Positions 53,185-62,263 of a stretch of 64,000 nt of DNA are shown here, in pieces. The notes beneath the pieces are model-generated. The model was not told the origin of the DNA, made no database searches, and was given only the letters and a program-made list of their open reading frames with translations. The number at the start of each line of letters is the position of its first letter. Within the stretch, counting starts at the first letter, position 1. Origin of the DNA: PALSA-1006 sp041660815 (lineage in GTDB: Bacteria; Pseudomonadota; Gammaproteobacteria; Burkholderiales; Gallionellaceae); NCBI GenBank assembly GCA_041660815.1, contig JBAZVN010000003.1, forward strand, positions 132,944 to 196,943, in the 5' to 3' direction. A program made the position numbers and the translations under genes.

Positions 53185-56100
53185 ATGACACGATCAAAAT
53201 CCCGGCCTAATTCAGATGTTGAATCTCCTCGTGAATACGGCCTGACAGCGTGTTTGCTCCTTGTTGCCGCCTACATCATCACAGGCAAACTGGGCTTAAT
53301 GTTGGCTCTTCCACCGGGTTATGCCTCTCCAGTATTTCCCCCTGCGGGTATTGCGATTGCGGCAGCCTTGATTCGTGGCAGGAAGTCGTTGCCGTGGATT
53401 TTTCTGGGTTCGTTGATTCTGAATATATGGGTGGGTTATTCGGCGACGCAACATATTGACACACTCAGTCTTGTCGTTGCTTTGGTCATCGCTATTGCTT
53501 CGGTATCGCAAGCAGCATTAGGAGGATGGGGGTTGCGCCGAATGATTGGCTATCCCGTTTCTCTTGATCATGGCGGCGAAGTGTTGCGCTTTCTCCTATC
53601 CGCCCCTGTTGTCTGCATTACCAGCGCAACTATTTCTGTTGCTAGCCTTTCCTATTTAGGCATTTTCAAGCCAGACGATCTTATCGAAAACTGGCTTGCG
53701 TGGTGGGTAGGCGACACGCTTGGCCTCATAGTGATGTTTCCCTTATTCATGATTATCGTAGGTGAGCCGCGTCGATTGTGGCAAGGGCGAAAATACACTG
53801 TTGCAATTCCCATGCTGCTGACTTTCACGCTATTCGTGATGATCTTTCTGAAAGCCAATCAATGGGAGTATCGAGACTCATTGATGGAGTTTCATCACCT
53901 TTCAGTGCAAACCGCAAGCGATGTCCAACAAAAGCTGGGGGAGCAAGCATTTGCACTTGAGCAAGCCGCGTCTTTGTTTGATCACGATCTGAAGGACGGG
54001 GTGGGACGCGAAGAATTCCATCGTTTCGTCCAAAACACGCTAAGTCGCTATCCAGACATACAGGCGTTGTCATGGGCGCCGATGGTGAGTTCTGAACGTC
54101 GCGCGGACTTTGAGCATGCGCAGCGTAAAGTGCTTCCAAAGTTTGAGATACGCGAGAAAAATGGAGCCGGACAGTTGGTGCAGGCTGAACAACGCAAGAT
54201 TTTCTTTCCGGTCACTTTTGTCGAACCACTTGCTTCTAACATAAATGCTATCGGCTACGACTTGCTCTCGGATACCGCAAGAAAAGAAGCGCTACTAAAA
54301 GCTTTCCACACCGGAAAGATGGTCTCAACGCCTGTTTTGCATTTGGTTCAAGATAATGAGAAGAAAGTCAGTTTATTGCTGATACAAGCGATTGATCTGC
54401 GCGATCAAAAGCGAGGTGTCGTTACGAGCATTTTGCGTATCAATGACTTTGCGGAAACATTGCTACGCAACACAAACGCGATGATTTATACCCGGATTGT
54501 CGATCTGGATGCGCATCAACCTCTATTCGACGACTTCCCTCTAGCTTCGCCCAAAGCAATCTATGAACAATCATTTTATTTTGGGATGCGCCAGTATCGT
54601 TTGGAAACTGCTCCCACGTCAGCCTACTTAGCGGCGCATCAGGGCTGGCAAAGCTGGAGCGTGCTGGCTGCCGGCATTTTAGGCACCGGACTACTGGGGG
54701 CGTTATTCCTACTGGGGACGGGCTACGCAGCGCGAGTGCACGCTCAAGTAGACGAGCGCACAAAAGAGTTGAATGAGAGTAAGCAGCGCCTGCAAGAAGC
54801 GCAGAATAAAACGCAGATCAGTTCTGCCAATATGCGCGCCTTGCTGGATAACTTGCCCTATATGACTTGGCTTAAAGACACCGATGGGCGCTACATTACA
54901 GTCAACAAAACATTTTCCTCATTCTTTGGAATGGAAGATACCCAAGCGGTTATAGGAAAAACCGATGCAGATTTTAGTCCGCGAGACTTGGCTGAAAAAT
55001 ATCGTGCCGATGATGCGCAAGTAATGACTTCTCGCCAACAAAAACAGGTTGAAGAGTCTTCATTCGACGGTCGCGCGACGCATTGGCTGGAAACTTTTAA
55101 AACCCCTATTGTTGATGATTCAGGCAATGTGTTGGGTACTGTCGGTTTTGCACGAGATATTACAAGCCGCAAGCAGGAAGAAGAGGCGTTACGCATAAGT
55201 GAAAAGCAAATGGCATTTTCCCAACGAATTGGGGGGACGGGGTCGTGGGTCTACGACGTTACTACCAATAGCATTCATGCTTCCGAAAACAGCCTTGCGC
55301 TCTTTGGCTTCCCGCCGGGTGTTTATGAGTATCCGATGGATGATTTTCTGGTATGCATGTCCAATCGCGCCCAAGTGAGTCAAACTCTTGCGGATGCCAT
55401 CCAAACGGGCAGGGATTATTTCGATGAGTATGAGATTCGTCCGCTAGATGGGTCTCCAGCAAAAATTATTCGCTCAATCGGTTGGGCTGAAAAAAATGAG
55501 CAAGGTAACCCGATCAAAGTAATGGGGTTCATTCAAGATATTACCGAGCGCAAGAAAGTAGAGCAGCAACTGCGTGATAGTGAATCACGCATGAAAGAGA
55601 TGTTTGAGAATCTGAGAAGCGGGGTGGCCACTTATCGCGTATCTCCGGATGGGCAGAAATTCATTTTCACGTCTTTCAATATGGCTGCGGAACGCATTGA
55701 GAAGCTGAGTCGCAATGAGGTTATCGGCAAAAACTTGCAGGATGTGTTTCCCGGCGTGGCTGAATTTGGTCTTCTCGACGTGTTGAAGCGGGTTTGGTTA
55801 AGTGGCATAGCAGAACACTTCCCACTTTCGTTTTATCAGGATGGGCATATTGCTGGTTGGCGCGAGAATTATGTCTTTAAGTTACAAGGTGGAGAGGTTG
55901 TCGCTATTTACGATGATGTCACCAAAGAGAAGCAGGCCGAAGAAAGAATTCAATATCTGGCGCATTATGATGCGCTAACGGGCTTACCCAATAGAGCGCT
56001 CACTATTGATCGTCTCAGTCAGATTCTGGCTGCGGCGAAACGAGAGAAATCCTGTTTTGCACTAATGTATATCGACCTCGATAAATTTAAGCCAGTTAAT

Positions 56101-56460
56101 GATGAGTTTGGTCATGAGGCTGGCGATAAGTTATTGAAAGAGGCCGCAATACGAATGCAATCCTGCGTACGCGAATCGGACAGCATTTCACGTATCGGAG
56201 GCGACGAATTTCTTGTTTTGCTGCCTGCGATTGAGGGCGAAGCCGATGCTATGTTGGTTGCGGAAAAAATTCTCAACATACTCATTCAACCGTTTGAGAT
56301 TGCCGGTCATTCGCTGAGCATTTCTGGCAGCATCGGCATTGCTATTTATCCCCAACATGGCGGCGATGAAAAAATACTCACCAAGAATGCCGACAGCGCG
56401 ATGTATCAAGCTAAAGAACGCGGTCGCAATAAAGCGATGCTGTATCAACCCGAGGTATAG
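53185..56460 (+). CDS. MASE1-CHASE-PAS(x3)-GGDEF diguanylate cyclase
   Basis: A 1091-aa membrane diguanylate cyclase. Residues about 20-225 are a MASE1-type multi-helix sensor (GLMLALPPGYASPVFPPAGIAIA), 240-440 a periplasmic CHASE domain (HHLSVQTASDVQQKLG; SRYPDIQALSWAPMV), a further membrane helix near 500-520, three PAS domains (about 550-920), and a GGDEF domain (925-1090) with SRIGGDEFLVLLP and inhibitory site RESD. There is no EAL domain, so it should only make c-di-GMP. CHASE input suggests an extracellular small-molecule signal. Confidence 0.92.
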   Translation: MTRSKSRPNSDVESPREYGLTACLLLVAAYIITGKLGLMLALPPGYASPVFPPAGIAIAAALIRGRKSLPWIFLGSLILNIWVGYSATQHIDTLSLVVALVIAIASVSQAALGGWGLRRMIGYPVSLDHGGEVLRFLLSAPVVCITSATISVASLSYLGIFKPDDLIENWLAWWVGDTLGLIVMFPLFMIIVGEPRRLWQGRKYTVAIPMLLTFTLFVMIFLKANQWEYRDSLMEFHHLSVQTASDVQQKLGEQAFALEQAASLFDHDLKDGVGREEFHRFVQNTLSRYPDIQALSWAPMVSSERRADFEHAQRKVLPKFEIREKNGAGQLVQAEQRKIFFPVTFVEPLASNINAIGYDLLSDTARKEALLKAFHTGKMVSTPVLHLVQDNEKKVSLLLIQAIDLRDQKRGVVTSILRINDFAETLLRNTNAMIYTRIVDLDAHQPLFDDFPLASPKAIYEQSFYFGMRQYRLETAPTSAYLAAHQGWQSWSVLAAGILGTGLLGALFLLGTGYAARVHAQVDERTKELNESKQRLQEAQNKTQISSANMRALLDNLPYMTWLKDTDGRYITVNKTFSSFFGMEDTQAVIGKTDADFSPRDLAEKYRADDAQVMTSRQQKQVEESSFDGRATHWLETFKTPIVDDSGNVLGTVGFARDITSRKQEEEALRISEKQMAFSQRIGGTGSWVYDVTTNSIHASENSLALFGFPPGVYEYPMDDFLVCMSNRAQVSQTLADAIQTGRDYFDEYEIRPLDGSPAKIIRSIGWAEKNEQGNPIKVMGFIQDITERKKVEQQLRDSESRMKEMFENLRSGVATYRVSPDGQKFIFTSFNMAAERIEKLSRNEVIGKNLQDVFPGVAEFGLLDVLKRVWLSGIAEHFPLSFYQDGHIAGWRENYVFKLQGGEVVAIYDDVTKEKQAEERIQYLAHYDALTGLPNRALTIDRLSQILAAAKREKSCFALMYIDLDKFKPVNDEFGHEAGDKLLKEAAIRMQSCVRESDSISRIGGDEFLVLLPAIEGEADAMLVAEKILNILIQPFEIAGHSLSISGSIGIAIYPQHGGDEKILTKNADSAMYQAKERGRNKAMLYQPEV

Positions 56461-56673
56461 TCTACATCGGATTGCCATGAAGCGGACAGATGAGACGGTC
56501 GCCAGAGGGGCGATAGTAATCGTTCGTGACGTTTGGAAATTTTTAATTGGCAATGACCGGTATGTCCACCTAGCTGCAATTCATTCATATTCAATAAGTT
56601 AAGATTTAATGCCTGCTTAACATCCTGTTGCAGACTTTCATGTTCAAACCAAATAATTGAGTCTCGGATACGA
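56461..56673. other. Convergent intergenic region with repeat fragments
   Basis: About 210 bp between convergent genes. It contains a partial match to the dispersed repeat (about 56533-56577: GGAAATTTTTAATTGGCAATG then TCCACCT) and the inverted 41-bp repeat. No gene seen. Confidence 0.5.
56620..56660 (-). repeat. 41-bp dispersed repeat, copy 2 (inverted)
   Basis: Reverse-complement match to 51099-51139 with one mismatch (GAACATG against GAGCATG). See copy 1. Confidence 0.8.
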
Positions 56674-58053
56674 TTACAGATGCAAAATTGAATCTAACCA
56701 GCTTTTCCATCGTTGATATTTGATGGCAAGATTACCGCCAGATCCTGTTGCCACGTCACCATAATTTTGTTCTGCAATATCTATACCCGCCGCAAGCATA
56801 GCTGCCCCCCTCAAACTCGAATCCTTCTGATTTAATCGGAAAACCTTCTTGGGGGTACATTCGGCTATTCCCTGCTGCAAGGGGATTAGTTCCGACAAGC
56901 CTCCAGAAAGTAAGACGCGATCAATAGTCGATTCTTGAGAAAAATCATCCAGAATCCGCGCCACACGGAAAATAATTCCCTCCAATAAAAGGCACCCTAT
57001 TTGCCGAGGCGTTAGCTCATCTACTGATTGTGAAAAACACATACCGTAATCTTTCCGAAAATATGGAGCACCAAGGCCACTTGGTTCGGAAATGCAATAA
57101 ATATCGCTTTTCCCCATTTCTTCGATGGAACACTCATTAACCGGATATTTTGTTAGGGCTTCGGAAATAGAATTTAGCGTACCTTCAATTGCGATATTGG
57201 CGTGAGCTTCCTTGTCCTGATAGAGCAGTGTGCGCAAGTAACCAGCTGGATTGATTTCTTGATTCATCCTGTGCAGCACAAAGCCACCTGTGCCGAGATT
57301 CACTAACGCTGTGTGATTATCAAAACCTACGCTGGAAAAGTATGCTGCAGACTGATCCCCCAAACTTGCTTGCAAAACAAGTCCGTTATCCAAGTTGATC
57401 GTCAATTCATTGGAGTGTGTAATTTTCGGAAGAATGTCCAGCGGAATGTCAAAAATATCACAAAGCTTGGGAGACCATTGGCATAGCTTAATATCCATCA
57501 GCAATGTTCTTGCAGCCATTGAAGCATCAGTAATAAATTGCTTACCGCCCGTCCAGCGCCAAATTAGAAAAGTATCAAGCGTTCCGACCAAATATTCACC
57601 ATTTAGTAGTTTTTCACGCCAGTCGGGATGCGCTAATAACAGCATGCGAAGCTTTGGCGCAAAATAATAGGGTGTCAATCGTAAACCTGTCAGCCCCTGA
57701 ATAATCATTTCTTCCTGTTGCAGATCCTGACAACTTACTGAACCACGCGAGTCTTGCCAAGAAATGAGCGGCGTGATGGGTTCACCGCAGGATTTATTCC
57801 ATATTAAGAATGAGGAACGTTGACAGCATATGCCGAGATTGGAAGTTGGCTTGGAAAGTGAATCGGTTAAACATTGTAAAAGTATCCGTTCTGCGGATTC
57901 TGCATATGCGATTGCATCACTTTCGTATTGACCTCCGCTGACAATAATTTTCGGTGCTGGCGATGAAATAATATTCACCAACGAGCCATCCTGATTTAAA
58001 TAACCTGCTTTGATTGAGGTGGTGCCAAGATCAAGTGCTATCGCTGTAGTCAC
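56674..58053 (-). CDS. FGGY-family carbohydrate kinase
   Basis: A 459-aa sugar/polyol kinase. The N-terminal phosphate-binding motif is ALDLGTTSIKAG, with ISWQDSRG at the substrate region, GDQSAAYFSSVGF and NLGTGGFVLHR in the second domain, and LLSGGLSELIPLQQ near the end. Substrate is uncertain; it is nearer glycerol/xylulose/sedoheptulose kinases than others. The start is a GTG with an unusually strong GGGAGGAGGT site. It follows a 92-codon gene by 9 bp. No sugar transporter or dehydrogenase is nearby, so its physiological role is unclear. Confidence 0.85.
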   Translation of the reverse strand: MTTAIALDLGTTSIKAGYLNQDGSLVNIISSPAPKIIVSGGQYESDAIAYAESAERILLQCLTDSLSKPTSNLGICCQRSSFLIWNKSCGEPITPLISWQDSRGSVSCQDLQQEEMIIQGLTGLRLTPYYFAPKLRMLLLAHPDWREKLLNGEYLVGTLDTFLIWRWTGGKQFITDASMAARTLLMDIKLCQWSPKLCDIFDIPLDILPKITHSNELTINLDNGLVLQASLGDQSAAYFSSVGFDNHTALVNLGTGGFVLHRMNQEINPAGYLRTLLYQDKEAHANIAIEGTLNSISEALTKYPVNECSIEEMGKSDIYCISEPSGLGAPYFRKDYGMCFSQSVDELTPRQIGCLLLEGIIFRVARILDDFSQESTIDRVLLSGGLSELIPLQQGIAECTPKKVFRLNQKDSSLRGAAMLAAGIDIAEQNYGDVATGSGGNLAIKYQRWKSWLDSILHL

Positions 58054-58062
58054 ACCTCCTCC

Positions 58063-58341
58063 CTAATGCTTTATTTGTTCCGGCTTGTTTGCAACGCTTC
58101 CTAACACATTTGCTAAGATTGACATACCCTCTGCCAGTAGCGCGAATTGTTGTTCATTTGGCTTGCCCGAGTCGGTGCTAGCTTCTGAGTCGCTCAAATT
58201 CAATGCTCCATACCGGGAACGATAGTGTGCTAAATCCATCCCTAACAATATCAAGGCTTCACTCATCTCATCTTTGCTGGAATTATTTAACAGCGTGTTG
58301 GCGAGGGAGTAATATTCACGAAATTTTGCTGATTTTGACAT
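58063..58341 (-). CDS. Small hypothetical protein upstream of the kinase
   Basis: A 92-aa soluble, helical protein beginning MSKSAKFREYYSLANTLL, no family recognised. The longer open frame reaching 58491 runs antisense through the start of the endonuclease gene, so the start at 58341 is preferred. It sits just upstream of the FGGY kinase gene in the same direction and probably shares a transcript. Its promoter must lie inside or overlap the divergent endonuclease gene, as only 16 bp separate the two starts. Confidence 0.5.
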   Translation of the reverse strand: MSKSAKFREYYSLANTLLNNSSKDEMSEALILLGMDLAHYRSRYGALNLSDSEASTDSGKPNEQQFALLAEGMSILANVLGSVANKPEQIKH

Positions 58342-58357
58342 AGGAAACTCTTTCGAT

Positions 58358-59098
58358 ATGATTGCGCTCAAAACGTACCTTAACCGATTTGCTTTAATCG
58401 CGGCACTTTCAATATCCGCTACGGCACAAGCAACAAATACCGACTTTAACCAATGCCCCCAGTTCTTTGCCAATAACACCTCTCCGGTCATTCAAAAACC
58501 GGAAGGGTTAAAACTTCGCGCATTATGTTATAGCGAATTCGCGGTTATGCACTCCGGCAAGAGCCGTACCCCTGTTTACGTTGTAGAAAAACTTAACCGT
58601 CAAAATCTTCAAAACGCTCACAAGAAAAGGACTGACCAGTTTTTTGCTGATGCACGGCTACCTAGATCGGAGCGTGCCGAGCTGGAGGATTACAAGGGCT
58701 CTGGCTTTGACCGTGGACACATGGCACCCGCTGCCGACATGAGCACTCTGGAGGGTATGGCACAATGCTTTTCCTTGGCGAACATGATCCCTCAGAATTC
58801 CATCAATAATCGTAAATCTTGGGCGGGAATTGAAAAAGCTACTAGGAAATATGTGATGCGGGCAGCGGGTGACGTGTATGTTATCTCGGGCCCAGTGTTT
58901 GACGCTACCCCAGCCACCATCGGATCAAACCAAGTCTGGGTACCGCGCTACATTTACAAATTGGTGTACGACCCATCAACCAAAAAAGCTTGGGCGCACT
59001 GGATAGAAAACACAGACACAGCCAAGGCGGGCAAGCCAATAAGTTATCAGGAGCTAGTACAACGGACTGGCATCAACTTCCTGCCGAATTTCAAATGA
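58358..59098 (+). CDS. Secreted DNA/RNA non-specific endonuclease
   Basis: A 246-aa nuclease of the Serratia NUC1/EndA type. The signal peptide is residues about 1-25 (ending AQA). The catalytic segment FDRGHMAPAADM (H121) and the metal-ligand stretch NMIPQNSINNRKSW are intact. It should act in the periplasm or outside the cell, degrading DNA and RNA for nutrients, biofilm or competition. It overlaps a small lipoprotein gene by ATGA. It is next to SOS-type genes but separate in function. Confidence 0.9.
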   Translation: MIALKTYLNRFALIAALSISATAQATNTDFNQCPQFFANNTSPVIQKPEGLKLRALCYSEFAVMHSGKSRTPVYVVEKLNRQNLQNAHKKRTDQFFADARLPRSERAELEDYKGSGFDRGHMAPAADMSTLEGMAQCFSLANMIPQNSINNRKSWAGIEKATRKYVMRAAGDVYVISGPVFDATPATIGSNQVWVPRYIYKLVYDPSTKKAWAHWIENTDTAKAGKPISYQELVQRTGINFLPNFK

Positions 59099-59217
59099 AA
59101 TCTCTGCTGATCATTAGCGTTTGCATCATGGTTTCATCCTGCTCTGTGTCAGCACAAATTGAGGGGATTCGTATTGAATCTAAAACACCAATGCCCGATG
59201 TCATTCTCAAGGATTGA
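59095..59217 (+). CDS. Small lipoprotein coupled to the endonuclease
   Basis: A 40-aa peptide starting at an ATGA overlap with the nuclease stop. It has a hydrophobic signal with lipobox VSSC (Cys near residue 16) and a short polar tail (EGIRIESKTPMPDVI). Such a peptide could anchor or protect against the coupled nuclease; that is a guess. It is followed by the SRAP gene after 6 bp. Confidence 0.5.
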   Translation: MKSLLIISVCIMVSSCSVSAQIEGIRIESKTPMPDVILKD

Positions 59218-59223
59218 ATCGCG

Positions 59224-59913
59224 ATGTGCGGCAGATTTGCGCTTAAGGAAACACCCAAAAAACTGTCCGAACACTTCAAGCTGGCGGCTGAGGTAGACTT
59301 TTCTCCAGCATATAACATCGCTCCTTCGCTTCCCATTTATATGATTACCGCCGACACATCGGACGCAAGACTGATGCGTAAAATGCGCTGGGGACTGATT
59401 CCCTCTTGGGCAAAAGATGCCGCCATCGGTAACAAGTTGAGTAATGCGCGTGGCGAATCCGTCGCCGAAAAACCTTCGTTCCGCAGTGCATTTAAGGCAC
59501 GCCGCTGCATAATTCCTGCTTCGGGATTTTACGAGTGGCAGGCAGTAAACAAAACAAAGCAGCCTTGGTATATTTCCTTGCGCTCCGGTGAGCCGATGGC
59601 TTTCGCGGGTATTTGGGAGACATGGCATCCCCAAGAGGGTGAACCAATTGAAACCTGCTGCATTATCACGACAGCGGGCAATGAACTGATGCAGCCGATT
59701 CATGATCGTATGCCGGTAGTTTTGAATCCGGAGAATTGGGCGCAATGGTTATCCCCGACCGAGCGCAATCCAGACACGCTGCTTCCGTTAATACACCCTC
59801 ATGATTCTGCCTTAATGCAGGCATGGCCTGCTTCAAAAGAGTTAAACAAGGTCGGCATGCGCAATGATGCCGGTCTCACACAACCATTACCACCCACCTC
59901 GCTATTTGATTGA
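59224..59913 (+). CDS. SOS response-associated peptidase (SRAP/YedK family)
   Basis: A 229-aa SRAP protein that protects abasic sites in single-stranded DNA by forming a thiazolidine crosslink with Cys2. The start MCGRFAL leaves Cys2 at the mature N-terminus. Other active-site residues are in SNARGESVAEKPSFRSAF and IIPASGFYEW, and the histidine in HDRMPVVL. It lies immediately before the LexA box and umuDC, consistent with a DNA-damage role. Confidence 0.92.
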   Translation: MCGRFALKETPKKLSEHFKLAAEVDFSPAYNIAPSLPIYMITADTSDARLMRKMRWGLIPSWAKDAAIGNKLSNARGESVAEKPSFRSAFKARRCIIPASGFYEWQAVNKTKQPWYISLRSGEPMAFAGIWETWHPQEGEPIETCCIITTAGNELMQPIHDRMPVVLNPENWAQWLSPTERNPDTLLPLIHPHDSALMQAWPASKELNKVGMRNDAGLTQPLPPTSLFD

Positions 59914-59918
59914 CGAAA

Positions 59919-59938
59919 GAACGAACGTTCTTTATGAT
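59919..59938 (+). promoter_or_regulatory. Non-canonical LexA box and -10 upstream of umuDC
   Basis: GAACGAACGTTC (59919-59930) equals the LexA consensus reported for Sideroxydans lithotrophicus and relatives, which resembles the Bacillus box. TATGAT at 59933-59938 follows directly, so bound LexA would block the promoter. umuD begins 29 bp beyond. Confidence 0.85.
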
Positions 59939-59966
59939 GCGATCATCCATTTGATCGTCAAATCCC

Positions 59967-60407
59967 ATGAATTCCTTAATGCACCGCACCGTGATTCTGC
60001 CAGCGATGGGTTCACAACCTATCCGCATTCCATTGTTCAGCCATAAGGTGGCGGCTGGTTTTCCTTCGCCTGCCGATGACTATATTCAAGAGCGATTAAG
60101 CCTTGATGAGCATCTCATTCACCATAAAGAAGCTACGTTTTTTGTTCGCGCCAAGGGCAACAGCATGTCAGGTGCAGGTATCTTTGATGGTGATTTGCTT
60201 GTGGTGGATAAATCGCTTAACCCCAAGTCGGGAGACATTGTGATCGCTGTAGTGGATGGCGATTTAACCGTGAAGCGACTTATTAAAAGCGGGGACACAA
60301 TTATCCTTAAGCCAGAGAATTCAAAATTTAAAGAAATTGAATTTCAGGATGGCCAAGAGCTGGTGATCTGGGGTGTTGTAACTTCGACCACCAAAAAATT
60401 TGTCTAA
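59967..60407 (+). CDS. umuD: UmuD, S24 peptidase subunit of DNA polymerase V
   Basis: A 146-aa LexA-like self-cleaving protein. The cleavage site is AAGFPSPADDY (A30-G31), the nucleophile S66 lies in KGNSMSGAGIFDGD and the catalytic lysine K103 in GDLTVKRL. After RecA-stimulated cleavage, UmuD' joins UmuC as polymerase V for translesion synthesis. It directly follows a LexA box. An internal ATG (59979) is possible. The umuC gene follows after 9 bp. Confidence 0.93.
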   Translation: MNSLMHRTVILPAMGSQPIRIPLFSHKVAAGFPSPADDYIQERLSLDEHLIHHKEATFFVRAKGNSMSGAGIFDGDLLVVDKSLNPKSGDIVIAVVDGDLTVKRLIKSGDTIILKPENSKFKEIEFQDGQELVIWGVVTSTTKKFV

Positions 60408-60416
60408 TGCACTGCT

Positions 60417-61685
60417 ATGCCCCTAGCCCTCGTTGATTGTAATAATTTTTATTGTTCCTGCGAACGGGTCTTTAATCCCAAGCTGGAGGGGGTGCCAGTT
60501 GTTGTGCTCTCCAATAATGACGGCTGTGCGGTTGCTCGTTCTGCTGAGGTCAAAGCTCTGGGCATCAAGATGGGGGAGCCGTGGTTCAAGATGAAAGATA
60601 TTGCCCAGAAACACGGCATCATCGCGTTATCCAGCAACTACGCACTTTATGGCGATATGTCGGCAAGGGTGATGTCGATACTTTCCAATTTCTCACCCAA
60701 TCAGGAGATTTATTCCATTGATGAATGCTTCCTTGATTTGGCAGGATTTAATCCGAAATCACTGATGGACTATGGGCAAAAGATTCGCCAGACTGTCAAG
60801 CAGAACACCGGTATTCCAGTATGTGTCGGCATCGCTGATACAAAGACACTGGCGAAATTGGCCAATCACTGTGCCAAGAAAGGCTTTGCCGGAGCTAATG
60901 GGGTATGCAATTTGGGGGAGCTTACTGACGGCGAACTGCGTGAGGTGTTTAGTCAAATTCCCGTTGGCGATGTTTGGGGTGTCGGCAGAAAGCATACCGA
61001 AAAGCTGCTGACGCTCGGCATAAAAACAGTAGAGGATTTACGTACCGCTAACGCGGATCGAATTCGTTCCCAGTTCTCAGTGGTGCTGGGACGCACGGTG
61101 CAAGAACTGAATAACGTACCCTGCATCGAGTTGGATGAAGCAGGCACCCCAAGGCAGCAAATAATGGTGTCCCGTTCCTTTGGGCAGTGCGTATCAAACC
61201 TAGATGACCTCTCCGAATCGGTAGCTTACTACGCAACCACGGCTGCTGAAAAATTACGCCATGACAAGTCTGTTGCCGCAAGTCTATGTGTGTTCATCCG
61301 CACCAATCCATTCAAGGAAGAACCGCAATATCATCAATCCGTGGTGGTGCCGTTTATGCCGACCGACAATACAACTGTCATTATCGGTGCAGCACTTGCC
61401 GGACTGAAACAAATATACCGCAGAGGATTCAGTTATAAGAAAACCGGTGTATTGCTGATGGGGCTACACCCCAAAGGCATAGTGCAAGGCGATCTGTTTG
61501 ATGAACCGCTGACTCAAGCCAAATCAGATAATTTGATGCAAGTGATGGATGCGATTAACCAAAAGATGGGTAAAGGCAGTGTGGGGATTGCCGCTTCCGG
61601 GACTAAACATCGCTGGGCGATGCGCCGAGAACAAATGTCACCCAACTACACGACCGACTGGAATGAGTTGCCTGAAGCATTGTGA
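60417..61685 (+). CDS. umuC: UmuC, Y-family translesion DNA polymerase
   Basis: Catalytic subunit (422 aa) of polymerase V. The palm carries LVDCNNFYCSCERVFNP at the N-terminus and YSIDECFLDLAG (near residue 100) with the catalytic acids. GVGRKHTEKLLTLGIKTVEDL is the helix-hairpin-helix thumb region, and the little finger and C-terminal SAASGTKH-like segment are present. Full length and apparently intact. It shares a transcript with umuD under LexA control. Confidence 0.95.
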   Translation: MPLALVDCNNFYCSCERVFNPKLEGVPVVVLSNNDGCAVARSAEVKALGIKMGEPWFKMKDIAQKHGIIALSSNYALYGDMSARVMSILSNFSPNQEIYSIDECFLDLAGFNPKSLMDYGQKIRQTVKQNTGIPVCVGIADTKTLAKLANHCAKKGFAGANGVCNLGELTDGELREVFSQIPVGDVWGVGRKHTEKLLTLGIKTVEDLRTANADRIRSQFSVVLGRTVQELNNVPCIELDEAGTPRQQIMVSRSFGQCVSNLDDLSESVAYYATTAAEKLRHDKSVAASLCVFIRTNPFKEEPQYHQSVVVPFMPTDNTTVIIGAALAGLKQIYRRGFSYKKTGVLLMGLHPKGIVQGDLFDEPLTQAKSDNLMQVMDAINQKMGKGSVGIAASGTKHRWAMRREQMSPNYTTDWNELPEAL

Positions 61686-61725
61686 GATAAAATCATTCAC
61701 AAATACAACTTAGAGACTATCTGAT

Positions 61726-62019
61726 ATGACCCGTTCAGAACTAATTGAAGCACTAATCGCAAAGCTTGCATCGAAAAATCCCCAGCTCACGGCAAAGGAC
61801 ATTGAACTTGCAGCCATCACTATTCTGAATGAAATCACTAACGCATTGGTGAAGCGCGGCAGAGTTGAGATTCGCGGTTTTGGTAGTTTTGGTATTAACA
61901 AACGCCCACCTCGCACAGGTCGCAACCCGAAGACCGGAGAAACTGTGATGGTGCCTGCTAAAGAAATTCCGTATTTCAAAGCGGGGAAGGAATTGCGCGA
62001 GCGAGTTGACCATGACTGA
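61726..62019 (+). CDS. Integration host factor beta-like DNA-bending protein
   Basis: A 97-aa HU/IHF-family protein. MTRSELIEALIAKL at the start and RGFGSFGINKRPPRTGRNPKTGE at the beta arm are closest to IHF beta. The arm proline is in RNPKTG, and PYFKAGKELRERV ends the fold. As it lies on the presumed island beside umuC it may be an extra copy serving site-specific recombination or replication, separate from the chromosomal ihfB. It overlaps the next gene by ATGACTGA. Confidence 0.85.
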   Translation: MTRSELIEALIAKLASKNPQLTAKDIELAAITILNEITNALVKRGRVEIRGFGSFGINKRPPRTGRNPKTGETVMVPAKEIPYFKAGKELRERVDHD

Positions 62020-62263
62020 TTCCAAAATCGAATCTCTGCCAACATTTTCTCCTCCTGCGGAAAAGCTGTGGGCGGCGATTCCAATTCAAAGCAGGAAGCT
62101 ACTGCTCGCGAATGTCTGGTGTGGCAGGTGTTGTCATGCAGTCACTATCAAGAATTTTTCCGGGGTGGTTAAGGCGGGCGACCTGTTGCTGGTCGGTGAA
62201 TGCTCTGAGTGTCACGGTGATGTGGCGAGACTTATTGAGACGAGTCAACAGCCCAAAAGCTGA
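62012..62263 (+). CDS. Small zinc-ribbon-like protein
   Basis: An 83-aa soluble protein (from ATG 62012) with two CxxC-type pairs, WCGRCCHAV and GECSECHGD, spaced like a zinc ribbon. No family recognised. It overlaps the ihfB-like stop, so the two are probably translated together. The DNA between its stop and the NACHT gene (62264-62458) has no gene. Confidence 0.5.
   Translation: MTDSKIESLPTFSPPAEKLWAAIPIQSRKLLLANVWCGRCCHAVTIKNFSGVVKAGDLLLVGECSECHGDVARLIETSQQPKS

Noticed and set aside
52949..53188. A 79-codon frame overlapping the diguanylate cyclase start
   Set aside because: No ribosome site or family; the ATGA overlap alone is not enough.
58063..58491. The longer 142-codon version of the small gene upstream of the kinase
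   Set aside because: The extra N-terminal part is antisense to the signal peptide of the endonuclease; an internal ATG gives a better gene.
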